A stretch of 64,000 bases of DNA from Candidatus Aminicenantota bacterium (GTDB taxonomy: Bacteria; Acidobacteriota; Aminicenantia; Aminicenantales; Saccharicenantaceae), in contig JAGNLW010000006.1 in the NCBI GenBank assembly GCA_017999365.1, forward strand, positions 124,001 to 188,000, read 5' to 3'. The position numbers and the translations under genes are program-made. The notes under the pieces were generated by a model. That model was not told the DNA's origin, ran no database searches, and was given only the letters and a program-made list of their open reading frames with translations. Positions 54,205-61,259 of this stretch are shown one piece after another (the first letter of the stretch is position 1; every line of letters begins with the position of its first letter).

Positions 54205-54597
54205 ATGTTTAAGATGGGTGGTAAGACTTGTGGCAATTGTGACTATCATGAAGGGGTCAGGCCAGGAGAAATCGAGTGCTTAATCTTCTCTGCCTGGTTT
54301 GACAACCAGCACTCTTGTGAACAATTCAAGGAATATAGTCATAGTAAGACACTCGAGCTAAGATTCGCAGAAGCTCTCCATATCAGGCAGACCATAGATG
54401 CAAAGGCGTCGGCGAAAAGTGAACGGGAATTCGCAGAACGGATGGCTCAGAAAGATAGGGACCATGATGATGAATTACAGCGGCAACGAATGGCGTTTGA
54501 TAAAAGGCTGTGGCGTGCTTCCTGGTGGTGGCAAGCTTTACTTGTAGTTGGGGGTGCGGTACTCGGGTTTCTTCTGAGCTTCCTATTCGGAAGATAA
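54205..54597 (+). CDS. Cys-rich coiled-coil membrane protein, unknown
   Basis: The 130-residue protein has an N-terminal Cys/His cluster (CGNCDYHEG, IECLIF, SCEQF) that may bind zinc, a charged helical middle (SAKSEREFAERMAQKDRDHDDEL) and a C-terminal membrane segment (WWWQALLVVGGAVLGFLLSFL). The start could also be the ATG at 54214. It follows the metallopeptidase by 7 nt. No family recognised. Confidence 0.6.
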   Translation: MFKMGGKTCGNCDYHEGVRPGEIECLIFSAWFDNQHSCEQFKEYSHSKTLELRFAEALHIRQTIDAKASAKSEREFAERMAQKDRDHDDELQRQRMAFDKRLWRASWWWQALLVVGGAVLGFLLSFLFGR

Positions 54598-54608
54598 TTG
54601 AGGCGTAA

Positions 54609-55064
54609 ATGAAGTCGACCGGCCCGGTTCAGCACAGTTTTAAGCAAATTGGCATTTACAACTGGCAGGACCCTGACCTTCCGAGTACATACTTTGGCTA
54701 TTTGCCCGATTCATGGGTTGAGGCTCATCTAAAACCTCAACTCGGTTCAAAGGTGCCCGCAGAGTTAGCAGCCCTGTTCGAGGTTGCACGGGGTGCAATG
54801 ATTTACAGTTGGTATTTCTACCCACTCGCAACCTTGGGAACTGAGCAATGCTTTCGAGTGCTTGAAGCCGGAGTACGGATTCGCTGTCAAACCTTGGATA
54901 TATCTGTGACAAAAAGAGACAAGGAGGGAAAACCTAGACGAAACAAATGGGGCGAGGAGATAAAAACAACTTATCACGATAATCTTGTTGAGCTGAAGAA
55001 GCGTGGTGCCATACCCCCAAATCGGGATATACTCAAAAGCCGATTTCGGCAAAAGACCGCTTAG
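54609..55064 (+). CDS. Unknown 151-residue protein
   Basis: Soluble, mixed composition, no recognised domain. The middle segment ELAALFEVARGAMIYSWYFYPLATLGTEQ is hydrophobic and recalls uncharacterised helical proteins coded near R-M systems. GAGG lies upstream of the ATG. It is 12 nt after the coiled-coil membrane gene, so probably in the same transcript. Confidence 0.65.
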   Translation: MKSTGPVQHSFKQIGIYNWQDPDLPSTYFGYLPDSWVEAHLKPQLGSKVPAELAALFEVARGAMIYSWYFYPLATLGTEQCFRVLEAGVRIRCQTLDISVTKRDKEGKPRRNKWGEEIKTTYHDNLVELKKRGAIPPNRDILKSRFRQKTA

Positions 55065-55105
55065 ATTCGTATATGAAAGAAGACAGTATTCTATGGGAGG
55101 AATAA

Positions 55106-55888
55106 GTGGCTAGAAAACAACTTAAGAACAAACCCCTTGTGGAGGCCATCTTGGAGATAAGATGGCACCTTTTGAATAAGCAGAACGGGCCCGGATTCGA
55201 AGAAGATCCGCACTATCGGCTGCTATTAGGGAGATTTTCCGAGCGCATCCAGAAAGTTTACCCCTTCCATGAATCACTGCCAGCGGCATCAATTCCGGAT
55301 AATATGGCAGCCTTTATCGTGCAACATAGGTTTCGGACAGGAGCCAACTCGTGGCCTCTTGTTCAAATGGGCCCTGGCATATTAAGCGTCAATGATACCG
55401 CTGGCTATTCCTGGCCGGATTTCCAGTCGCGATGTCAGTCAGCGATGTCCAACCTATTAGATTCACATCCAAATATCGCCGACCTGAAAATAAAGGCATT
55501 AATGTTGCGCTATATCGATGCAATCCCCTTTGATTTCGAAAAGAACAACGTCTTCACGTTCCTTCGCGAGAAAATGAAGGTTACCCTTGCTTTGCCTAAT
55601 AGCCTTTTTGCCAGTGATAAGGTATTCAACAGTCCTTCGACTTTTAGTTGGGAATCATCGTTCAAACACACAAACCCCGCAGGGAAGTTGGTGATTAAAC
55701 TCGCGTCCGGCATCAGAGATAAGGAATCCGCCCTAATCTGGGAAACCAGAGTTGGGTCAGAAGATAGCCAAGTCCCAGACCTGAAGGCAGGCTTTTCTGG
55801 GTGGCTAGAGGGAGCCCATGAGCTTACGGATGATTGGTTCTTCAAGCTCATTGAGGGCGATTTGGAAAGGAGGTTCTCAGGTGACTGA
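55106..55888 (+). CDS. TIGR04255-like protein
   Basis: The 260-residue product matches the pattern of the sporadically distributed TIGR04255 family: LKNKPLVEAILEIRWHL at the start, LVQMGPGILSVNDTAGYSWPDFQSRC in the middle, and a C-terminal beta-rich part ending DDWFFKLIEGDLERRF. Function unknown. GTG start at 55106 with GGAGG upstream. It overlaps the next gene by 8 nt, which overlaps a third: a coupled three-gene module. Confidence 0.8.
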   Translation: MARKQLKNKPLVEAILEIRWHLLNKQNGPGFEEDPHYRLLLGRFSERIQKVYPFHESLPAASIPDNMAAFIVQHRFRTGANSWPLVQMGPGILSVNDTAGYSWPDFQSRCQSAMSNLLDSHPNIADLKIKALMLRYIDAIPFDFEKNNVFTFLREKMKVTLALPNSLFASDKVFNSPSTFSWESSFKHTNPAGKLVIKLASGIRDKESALIWETRVGSEDSQVPDLKAGFSGWLEGAHELTDDWFFKLIEGDLERRFSGD

Positions 55889-56249
55889 GGTTGCTTCCTC
55901 CGAAACTGAATTGTCTTTATCAGAACAGGATGGAGCGGTATCAACACACCCAGCGAGCATCTTGCGCTTGAGATTGGAAGGGCTAAAAAGGGGGTTCTTT
56001 ACCGGGATCCTGAACGTAACACTCTATGGCCAGCCTAGCACCTCTGTTTGGGGTGTTCATGATTCTGTCAATAGATACATAGAAGATCAGGCCCTTACGT
56101 GGATTTATCATAGCCAAATCGGACGCCCAATCTCGAGGCTGGAAGCGCTCGCAATCGTTGAAGCAATATTGGAGCAAGCCGAGAAAGAACGGCGCGATAT
56201 CGCGATTCAGGAAGCAAAGCAATTGCTCTGGCTGGAGGACGAAACATGA
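55881..56249 (+). CDS. Small partner protein of the TIGR04255 module
   Basis: The 122-residue product has no recognised domain; its C-terminal half is helical (LEALAIVEAILEQAEKERRD). The start is GTG at 55881 behind AAGGAGG, inside the end of the TIGR04255-like gene. It lies between that gene and the SQDCD-motif gene, both overlapping it. Confidence 0.75.
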   Translation: MTEVASSETELSLSEQDGAVSTHPASILRLRLEGLKRGFFTGILNVTLYGQPSTSVWGVHDSVNRYIEDQALTWIYHSQIGRPISRLEALAIVEAILEQAEKERRDIAIQEAKQLLWLEDET

Positions 56250-56899
56250 TTTATCAGGTCCTCAGTCCAGATAATCCCATTTGTCAAGGTGATATCTTCG
56301 TAAGATTACCTCGTGTCGATCTTTCTCTTGATCGTTTCATAATCTTGACGGAGGATGCCGAACGGGCGGCGTCTTGGGCAGAAGTCGCGCCGACCGACGA
56401 GGCAATAAAGGCCGTGGTGTCAGTTCGTTCCGTTGCGGCAATAGTAGCAAGCCAAGACTGTGATGCCCAGCACGAACGAGATATTACATTGTGCGAAATT
56501 CGGTCATTTTTAGAGGTTTGTGGGCTACCGGAGCCAACCACACCGAAAGCGTGGATCAGCCTCATAACCAGGCAGTCGCGTTTGAACCTGAAATGGTTCT
56601 ATCTCCCCCCGGATGATAGCATCGGCTTCTCTCAGAGGATGGCGGTAGATTTTAGGGTGACATTACGGGTGCCCAGAAAGGATCTCGAGGGACTGATCCA
56701 TCTTCGAAAGGGAAGATTGAACGCAAGAGCATACGATCATTTCCGCGAGCGCCTTTCAGAGTTCTTTAGGCGCTATTCTTATGATGAATGGTATCCCTTT
56801 AATCCCGAGGAGCTGGCTAGCTATAGAGAAAAGTACCCCGAGGCACTTCCCTTTTCGTGGCAGGAAAAAGAGCCAAAAAGCGTAGAGGAAGAACGATAG
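56246..56899 (+). CDS. Unknown SQDCD-motif protein of the TIGR04255 module
   Basis: The 217-residue product carries VAAIVASQDCDAQHERDI, a Cys/Asp motif near residue 70 that could be catalytic or metal-binding, and a C-terminal part with WYPFNPEELASYREKYPEALPFSW. The ATG overlaps the previous stop (ATGA). No family name that I can assign with certainty. The tight overlap of all three genes suggests a fixed stoichiometric complex or toxin-antitoxin-like set. Confidence 0.75.
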   Translation: MIYQVLSPDNPICQGDIFVRLPRVDLSLDRFIILTEDAERAASWAEVAPTDEAIKAVVSVRSVAAIVASQDCDAQHERDITLCEIRSFLEVCGLPEPTTPKAWISLITRQSRLNLKWFYLPPDDSIGFSQRMAVDFRVTLRVPRKDLEGLIHLRKGRLNARAYDHFRERLSEFFRRYSYDEWYPFNPEELASYREKYPEALPFSWQEKEPKSVEEER

Positions 56900-56972
56900 G
56901 GTTCGCTCCGCTCTTGGTATTCGTATTTGTCACGCTGCTGAAGCTGAGGACTTTAGGGCCTGCAGCTGGCAA

Positions 56973-57224
56973 ATGAAATCTAGAGGGAGGGAAGCAGGGG
57001 TATCGACTCGGCGGCGTTCATGCATCTGGGTCGATTATCAATACTGCGGGCTCCATATCCCCAATTTCGTGTTCTTGACACCTGGGAATGCCGAGGATAT
57101 TCTTCTTTTTACGATGGGAAAGGGCTTGCCTGAAGTCAAGGCGAGGCCTTTTTGGATGAAACAGATGTCAGAATATTCATATAAGGCATTACGAAAGTAT
57201 GCTTTTTCTTGGAAGGGGCAATGA
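56973..57224 (+). CDS. Doubtful small ORF before the WG-protease gene
   Basis: An 83-codon frame without a ribosome binding site and without a recognisable domain. Its stop overlaps the ATG of the next gene (ATGA), the only support for it being translated. It may be spurious. Confidence 0.3.
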   Translation: MKSRGREAGVSTRRRSCIWVDYQYCGLHIPNFVFLTPGNAEDILLFTMGKGLPEVKARPFWMKQMSEYSYKALRKYAFSWKGQ

Positions 57225-59071
57225 GAAAGTATGTCTCCCTCTTGATCGCCTTATTCCTTGTTATCGGCATCACCGTTCTAGAATCCTGTGGCCAGAACGG
57301 TGATAACTCTACAAGAGCTAAAGAGAATGCGCTGAATCTGCAGGCTAACGTTTCGGAACAAAGGGTGCTAATTCCCGTCCCACGTGATGGGAAATGGGGC
57401 GTGATTGACGAAGTCGGAAATTGGATTGTAAAACCGCAATTTGAGAACGTGTATTCTTATTCAGAAGGGCTTGCAGTCGTAAAAGTCGGTGATGTTTATG
57501 GCTGTATTGACAAAGCAGGAAAACTTATAGTTAGTCCAAGATTTGCATTGATTACCCCATTTAAGGACGGACTTGCTATAGCGTATGAATATCATCAGCA
57601 AAGGCGTTCAAATAGCTTATCAAAGGGAAACGCAGGTTTCATTGATAGGTCAGGCAATTGGGTGATTGAGCCGAGATTCAAAGTTCTAAGTCGGTTCAAT
57701 GAAGGTCTCGCAAGCGCCTGGGCAGATGATGGTGATGGCTATATTGACAAAGAGGGAAGCTGGGCAATAAGAAAACCAGGCATTTTTTGTTTTGCCAAGG
57801 AATTTAGCGAAGGGCTTGCGTCAGCTGGTAATTCTAGTAATAGAGATTTTTTGGCCTATAGGGAAGGCTTTATAGATAAAACCGGAGATTGGGCCATAAA
57901 ACCCATTTTTGAATTTGCCCGTGGATTTAGAAATGGCCTTGCTTCTGTCCGTTATGAGGGCAAGTGGGGTTTCATCGATAGAGCTGGTACTTGGGTAATC
58001 CCTCCCCAGTTTGACGACGTTAAGCCAGGATACTTTGAACAAAGCCTTGAGGGCAGCATATCAAGTGGAAAGGAGGGCCTCGCGCCAGTATGTGTTGGGG
58101 GCAAAGACGAAGGATACATATCTAAGACAAGGAGCAAGTGGGGCTATATAGATAAATCAGGCCGTTGGATCATTAATCCACAATATGAAGATGCGGAGCC
58201 ATTTTCAGGCGCCTTTGCCGCAGTTATGGTGGGCGGCAGGCCTGATGAATTGGGAATTACCATTAATGGTAAATGGGGAGTAATTGACAGAGAAGGCAGT
58301 TGGATTGTACCTCCCTTGTTGGACTCTCAGCCGGTCTTTTTCTCTGGTCATATTCGTGGTGTGTTTAATCAAAATTACATAGTATTAAATAGCTATGGCG
58401 TAATTGTATGGAAGGAGGATACGTCCGGATCAAACGATTCTCTCGAAAACGTTATGAACTCCGTTGGTTCGGGCTTCTATGTCAGTGCGGAGGGCCACGT
58501 TCTAACAAATTCTCATGTAATTCATAATGCGAAGAAGATCATTGTCTCTGGTCAAAATGCTCATTTGGTTGATGAAGACTTAGCAAACGACATAGCATTA
58601 TTGATTGTAGAACCAAAGCCCGGTAACTTCGTTACTTTCAATAAAAGTAATAGGACTATAGTAGGCGAGGGAATTTGCACATATGGATTCCCGCTTGCTG
58701 GATTACTTTCTTCTAAAGGCTGCTTATCGGTAGGCTCAATAAGTTCCATGAGTGGCATCGGCAACAACGCATCAGAATTTCAGATTAGTGCTCCTATCCA
58801 ACCGGGTAACAGCGGTGGGCCTGTTCTTAATAATAAGGGGCATGTGATAGGTATTATCGTCAGTGGACTCAGTGATACTGCCATATCTAAGTTGACGGGG
58901 CAAGTTCCTCAAAACGTCAATTTTGCAATTAATGCTGCGACCTTAAGAGCTTTCCTTGACGCTAATAATGTGCCCTATCGAATATCAAGCCTTTTTAGTA
59001 TAAAAAAATCTAATTCAAAAATCGCAACTGAAGCTCAGACGTATACCGTGAAAATAGAATGTTTCAGATAG
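57221..59071 (+). CDS. WG-repeat lipoprotein with trypsin-like serine protease domain
   Basis: The 616-residue protein has a lipoprotein-type signal (residues 1-23, LESCG), then about eight WG repeats (KWGVIDEVGNWIVKPQF type) between 45 and 390, and a C-terminal S1-fold protease with His in NSHVIH (about 430), Asp in ANDIALL (about 455) and Ser in PGNSGGPV (about 528), so the catalytic triad is intact. WG repeats probably form a beta-rich binding surface outside the cytoplasm. GGAAGGGG precedes the ATG. It is the last gene before the right att site; composition is AT-richer than the rest of the island. Confidence 0.88.
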   Translation: MRKYVSLLIALFLVIGITVLESCGQNGDNSTRAKENALNLQANVSEQRVLIPVPRDGKWGVIDEVGNWIVKPQFENVYSYSEGLAVVKVGDVYGCIDKAGKLIVSPRFALITPFKDGLAIAYEYHQQRRSNSLSKGNAGFIDRSGNWVIEPRFKVLSRFNEGLASAWADDGDGYIDKEGSWAIRKPGIFCFAKEFSEGLASAGNSSNRDFLAYREGFIDKTGDWAIKPIFEFARGFRNGLASVRYEGKWGFIDRAGTWVIPPQFDDVKPGYFEQSLEGSISSGKEGLAPVCVGGKDEGYISKTRSKWGYIDKSGRWIINPQYEDAEPFSGAFAAVMVGGRPDELGITINGKWGVIDREGSWIVPPLLDSQPVFFSGHIRGVFNQNYIVLNSYGVIVWKEDTSGSNDSLENVMNSVGSGFYVSAEGHVLTNSHVIHNAKKIIVSGQNAHLVDEDLANDIALLIVEPKPGNFVTFNKSNRTIVGEGICTYGFPLAGLLSSKGCLSVGSISSMSGIGNNASEFQISAPIQPGNSGGPVLNNKGHVIGIIVSGLSDTAISKLTGQVPQNVNFAINAATLRAFLDANNVPYRISSLFSIKKSNSKIATEAQTYTVKIECFR

Positions 59072-59086
59072 AAGGCCATAGTTTGA

Positions 59087-59112
59087 GAGTTCGAGTCTCG
59101 TCGGCCCCGCCA
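59087..59112 (+). repeat. Right attachment site (att), duplicate tRNA-Asp end
   Basis: Exact 26-bp copy of 44183-44208 including CCA, with no further tRNA sequence on its left. It marks the right end of the island. Confidence 0.9.
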
Positions 59113-59176
59113 TTCCACTATCAAAAGCGCCGTCCACCCGTATTCCCCCCAATTACAGACGGGGAGGAGGGGAAGC

Positions 59177-60118
59177 TCAGGCGATCCGGTCACGATACAC
59201 GCCCCGGATGTTGTTGAAATAGCCGAAGACCTGGCCCTCATAGCGATCGCGGCTGACAAAGAGCTCGCGATAGGGGCCGAAGCCCAGCCGGGAAGGATTG
59301 AGGAGGATGGCGCTGTCCTCGGGGATCCGGGAGGCCATGAGCGTGCCGTCGAGGTAATACTCCAGGCGCACGTCCTGCTCACCGAGCGAGAGGTCGTCGG
59401 CTTTCGTCGAGATGCCCAGCCGGAGGTTGTGCCAGACGTCGAAATCCGTCGTGCCGAGAAGATCGCCTTCGAGGATCTCCCGGTTGACGTTCCCGTATTG
59501 ACCGACCACCACGGCGCCCGGCCCGACCATGTTCTTGAATATGCCGAGCGTGCAGTACCAGCTCTTGCCCGGCGGCTGCTCGGGGATCGAGGTGTGGAGG
59601 TTCATGGCGGCGACCGGCCGGGTGGCCGTAGACTTGGAGGACAGCATCACGTCCGCGCTGAAGGAATCGAACTCGGCGAAGCCGACGGCCACGGGATTGG
59701 AGAGCTTGACCGACTCCATGAGCAGGCCGCCGCAACCGATCTCGAGGACATTGTCGGGCCCGTACCCCGAGGGCAGGGGCACGATCGCGGAGTCGACGAC
59801 CCGGGCCCCGGCGGCGGGGATCCAGAGGCCGGCCGCGAGCGCTCCGGGAACGGCGAGGTCGCGGCTGTCGTAGGTTTGGAAGCAGCCGTGGCCGTCAAAA
59901 TCGTCGTAGAGCGAGCTCTCCGCCGTGAGCTCGTAGACGGCGTCCGACGGGGGTTCGGGAGGCTCCGGAGGTCTCGCCGCCTGTTGGCAGGCCCGGCCCA
60001 GCCAAGCCGCCGCGCCGCCGACGAGACCCAAGCGGATGGCTTCGCGCCGGGTCAGGAGACGGACTCCGGCCGATTCGCCTGAGGCACGATGTGGTCCGCC
60101 GCCCATCGAGACCGCCAT
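59177..60118 (-). CDS. Tat-type lipoprotein with LamG-like C-terminus, unknown
   Basis: The 313-residue product (from ATG 60118) has a twin-arginine signal TRREAIRLGLVGGAAAWLG followed by RAC, suggesting Tat export and lipidation, and a Pro-rich linker. The remainder resembles concanavalin-like/LamG-type beta-sandwich proteins (DFDVWHNLRLGIS ... VRLEYYLDGTLMAS). GGAGG directly abuts the start; an alternative ATG is at 60106. No function assigned. It is the first host gene after the island. Confidence 0.75.
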   Translation of the reverse strand: MAVSMGGGPHRASGESAGVRLLTRREAIRLGLVGGAAAWLGRACQQAARPPEPPEPPSDAVYELTAESSLYDDFDGHGCFQTYDSRDLAVPGALAAGLWIPAAGARVVDSAIVPLPSGYGPDNVLEIGCGGLLMESVKLSNPVAVGFAEFDSFSADVMLSSKSTATRPVAAMNLHTSIPEQPPGKSWYCTLGIFKNMVGPGAVVVGQYGNVNREILEGDLLGTTDFDVWHNLRLGISTKADDLSLGEQDVRLEYYLDGTLMASRIPEDSAILLNPSRLGFGPYRELFVSRDRYEGQVFGYFNNIRGVYRDRIA

Positions 60119-60248
60119 CCTCCCTGGATTGCCGGAGGGCTTATCTTGCTGTACGGCGTGATTATACGCAGGGCCCTTCACCGCCGTCAATTCGCCTATG
60201 GGACCCGAGCAGCGCCGCCAGGATAGCCGGGCTGCCAGCGCCAAGGCC

Positions 60249-61115
60249 TCACTCGTTCTTGATCTTGCCCTCAGCGATGACGTCCGCGATGGCTTTGATG
60301 ACGAGGTCCGGTTCGCGTTCGGGGATCATGTGATCGCTCTCCGAAGCGACGATGAGTCTCGCCCCCGCGATCGATGCCGTCAGCCGTTCGTGCGCCTGCC
60401 GCCAGATCGGCATCTCGTTCTCGCGCATCCAGCTCTTGCCTGACGTGATGATGCGTGCGGGGATGCCCTTGGGGATGGCCAGCGGACGGAGGAGGTCGCA
60501 CTTCGCGGCGAGATTGCCGTTCGGATAGCCGCCCATGCGCAGGTCGGCCTTGTCCGTCTTGCCGAGTTTCGCGAACTCCTCCGGGCTCAGCTTGGGGAGC
60601 TTCCCCAGGCCCTCGCGCTTATTGCAGTAATCCATGCCGAGCATGTCGACGAACTCCACGGTGAAGGGGTCGATGAACACCAGGCCCCGCACGGCTTCGG
60701 GGTGCGTCGCCGCTTCGTGTCGCAGCAGGAACCCCCCATAGGAATGGCCGACGAGAACGAGGTCCTTATCGAGCCCGAGCTTCCCGAGCGCGACCCATAG
60801 CCACCCCGTCTCCTGGGCCAGATCATAAGGCGTATTCGGGAGGCCGCTCCGCCCGAAGCCGGCGCGGTCATAGCTGACGACCGTCGCGCCCGTGGCTTCA
60901 GCCAGGCGTGGGCCGAGAGCCGCCCATTGTCCGGAGTCCATCCCTCCGCCGGACTCGAGGAGGATCGTCGGTTCGCCGCCCTTGTAGATCCGGAAGAAGA
61001 GGTCGATGGGGCCGACATCGACCGTCTTTTCGATGACCTCGGCGGCCGCGTCGGCGCCGATCGCGGCCGTAAAGATGATGATCCCAAGCACACTGATGAG
61101 AGATCGCTGTTTCAT
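60249..61115 (-). CDS. Exported alpha/beta hydrolase
   Basis: The 288-residue product has a signal peptide (SVLGIIIFTAAIGADA) and alpha/beta hydrolase motifs: oxyanion region LLESGGGMDSGQW, nucleophile GHSYGG (Ser) and a C-terminal SDHMIPE with the catalytic His. Substrate unknown; esterase or haloperoxidase-like activity is possible. GAGGAG lies 7 nt before the ATG. Confidence 0.9.
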   Translation of the reverse strand: MKQRSLISVLGIIIFTAAIGADAAAEVIEKTVDVGPIDLFFRIYKGGEPTILLESGGGMDSGQWAALGPRLAEATGATVVSYDRAGFGRSGLPNTPYDLAQETGWLWVALGKLGLDKDLVLVGHSYGGFLLRHEAATHPEAVRGLVFIDPFTVEFVDMLGMDYCNKREGLGKLPKLSPEEFAKLGKTDKADLRMGGYPNGNLAAKCDLLRPLAIPKGIPARIITSGKSWMRENEMPIWRQAHERLTASIAGARLIVASESDHMIPEREPDLVIKAIADVIAEGKIKNE

Positions 61116-61199
61116 CGGATTCTCCTCGCCGGATCCCGTCTGTCCGATCGGGTCATTACATCTAGACTACGCCCTGTCACGACGGAATGTTCCCGTCGA

Positions 61200-61228
61200 T
61201 TGACTCCCCGGGGCGCCTGGGGTATATA
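61200..61228 (+). promoter_or_regulatory. Promoter of the PLC/P1-nuclease-like gene
   Basis: TTGACT (61200-61205), 17 nt, TATATA (61223-61228). Confidence 0.6.
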
Positions 61229-61259
61229 GTCCCCAACCAGGAAGCCGAGGAGGACCCTC

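Larger units (their letters stand above)
44209..59112. mobile_element. tRNA-Asp genomic island with type I R-M and unknown modules, no integrase seen
   Basis: About 14.9 kb lie between the two 26-bp direct repeats. Base composition drops sharply inside (host GC-rich codons give way to mixed codons and AT-rich gaps) and rises again after 59112. Contents are R-M and unknown genes typical of defence islands. I find no intact tyrosine or serine recombinase, relaxase or phage gene, so it moved with a recombinase in trans or has lost it. Confidence 0.88.
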
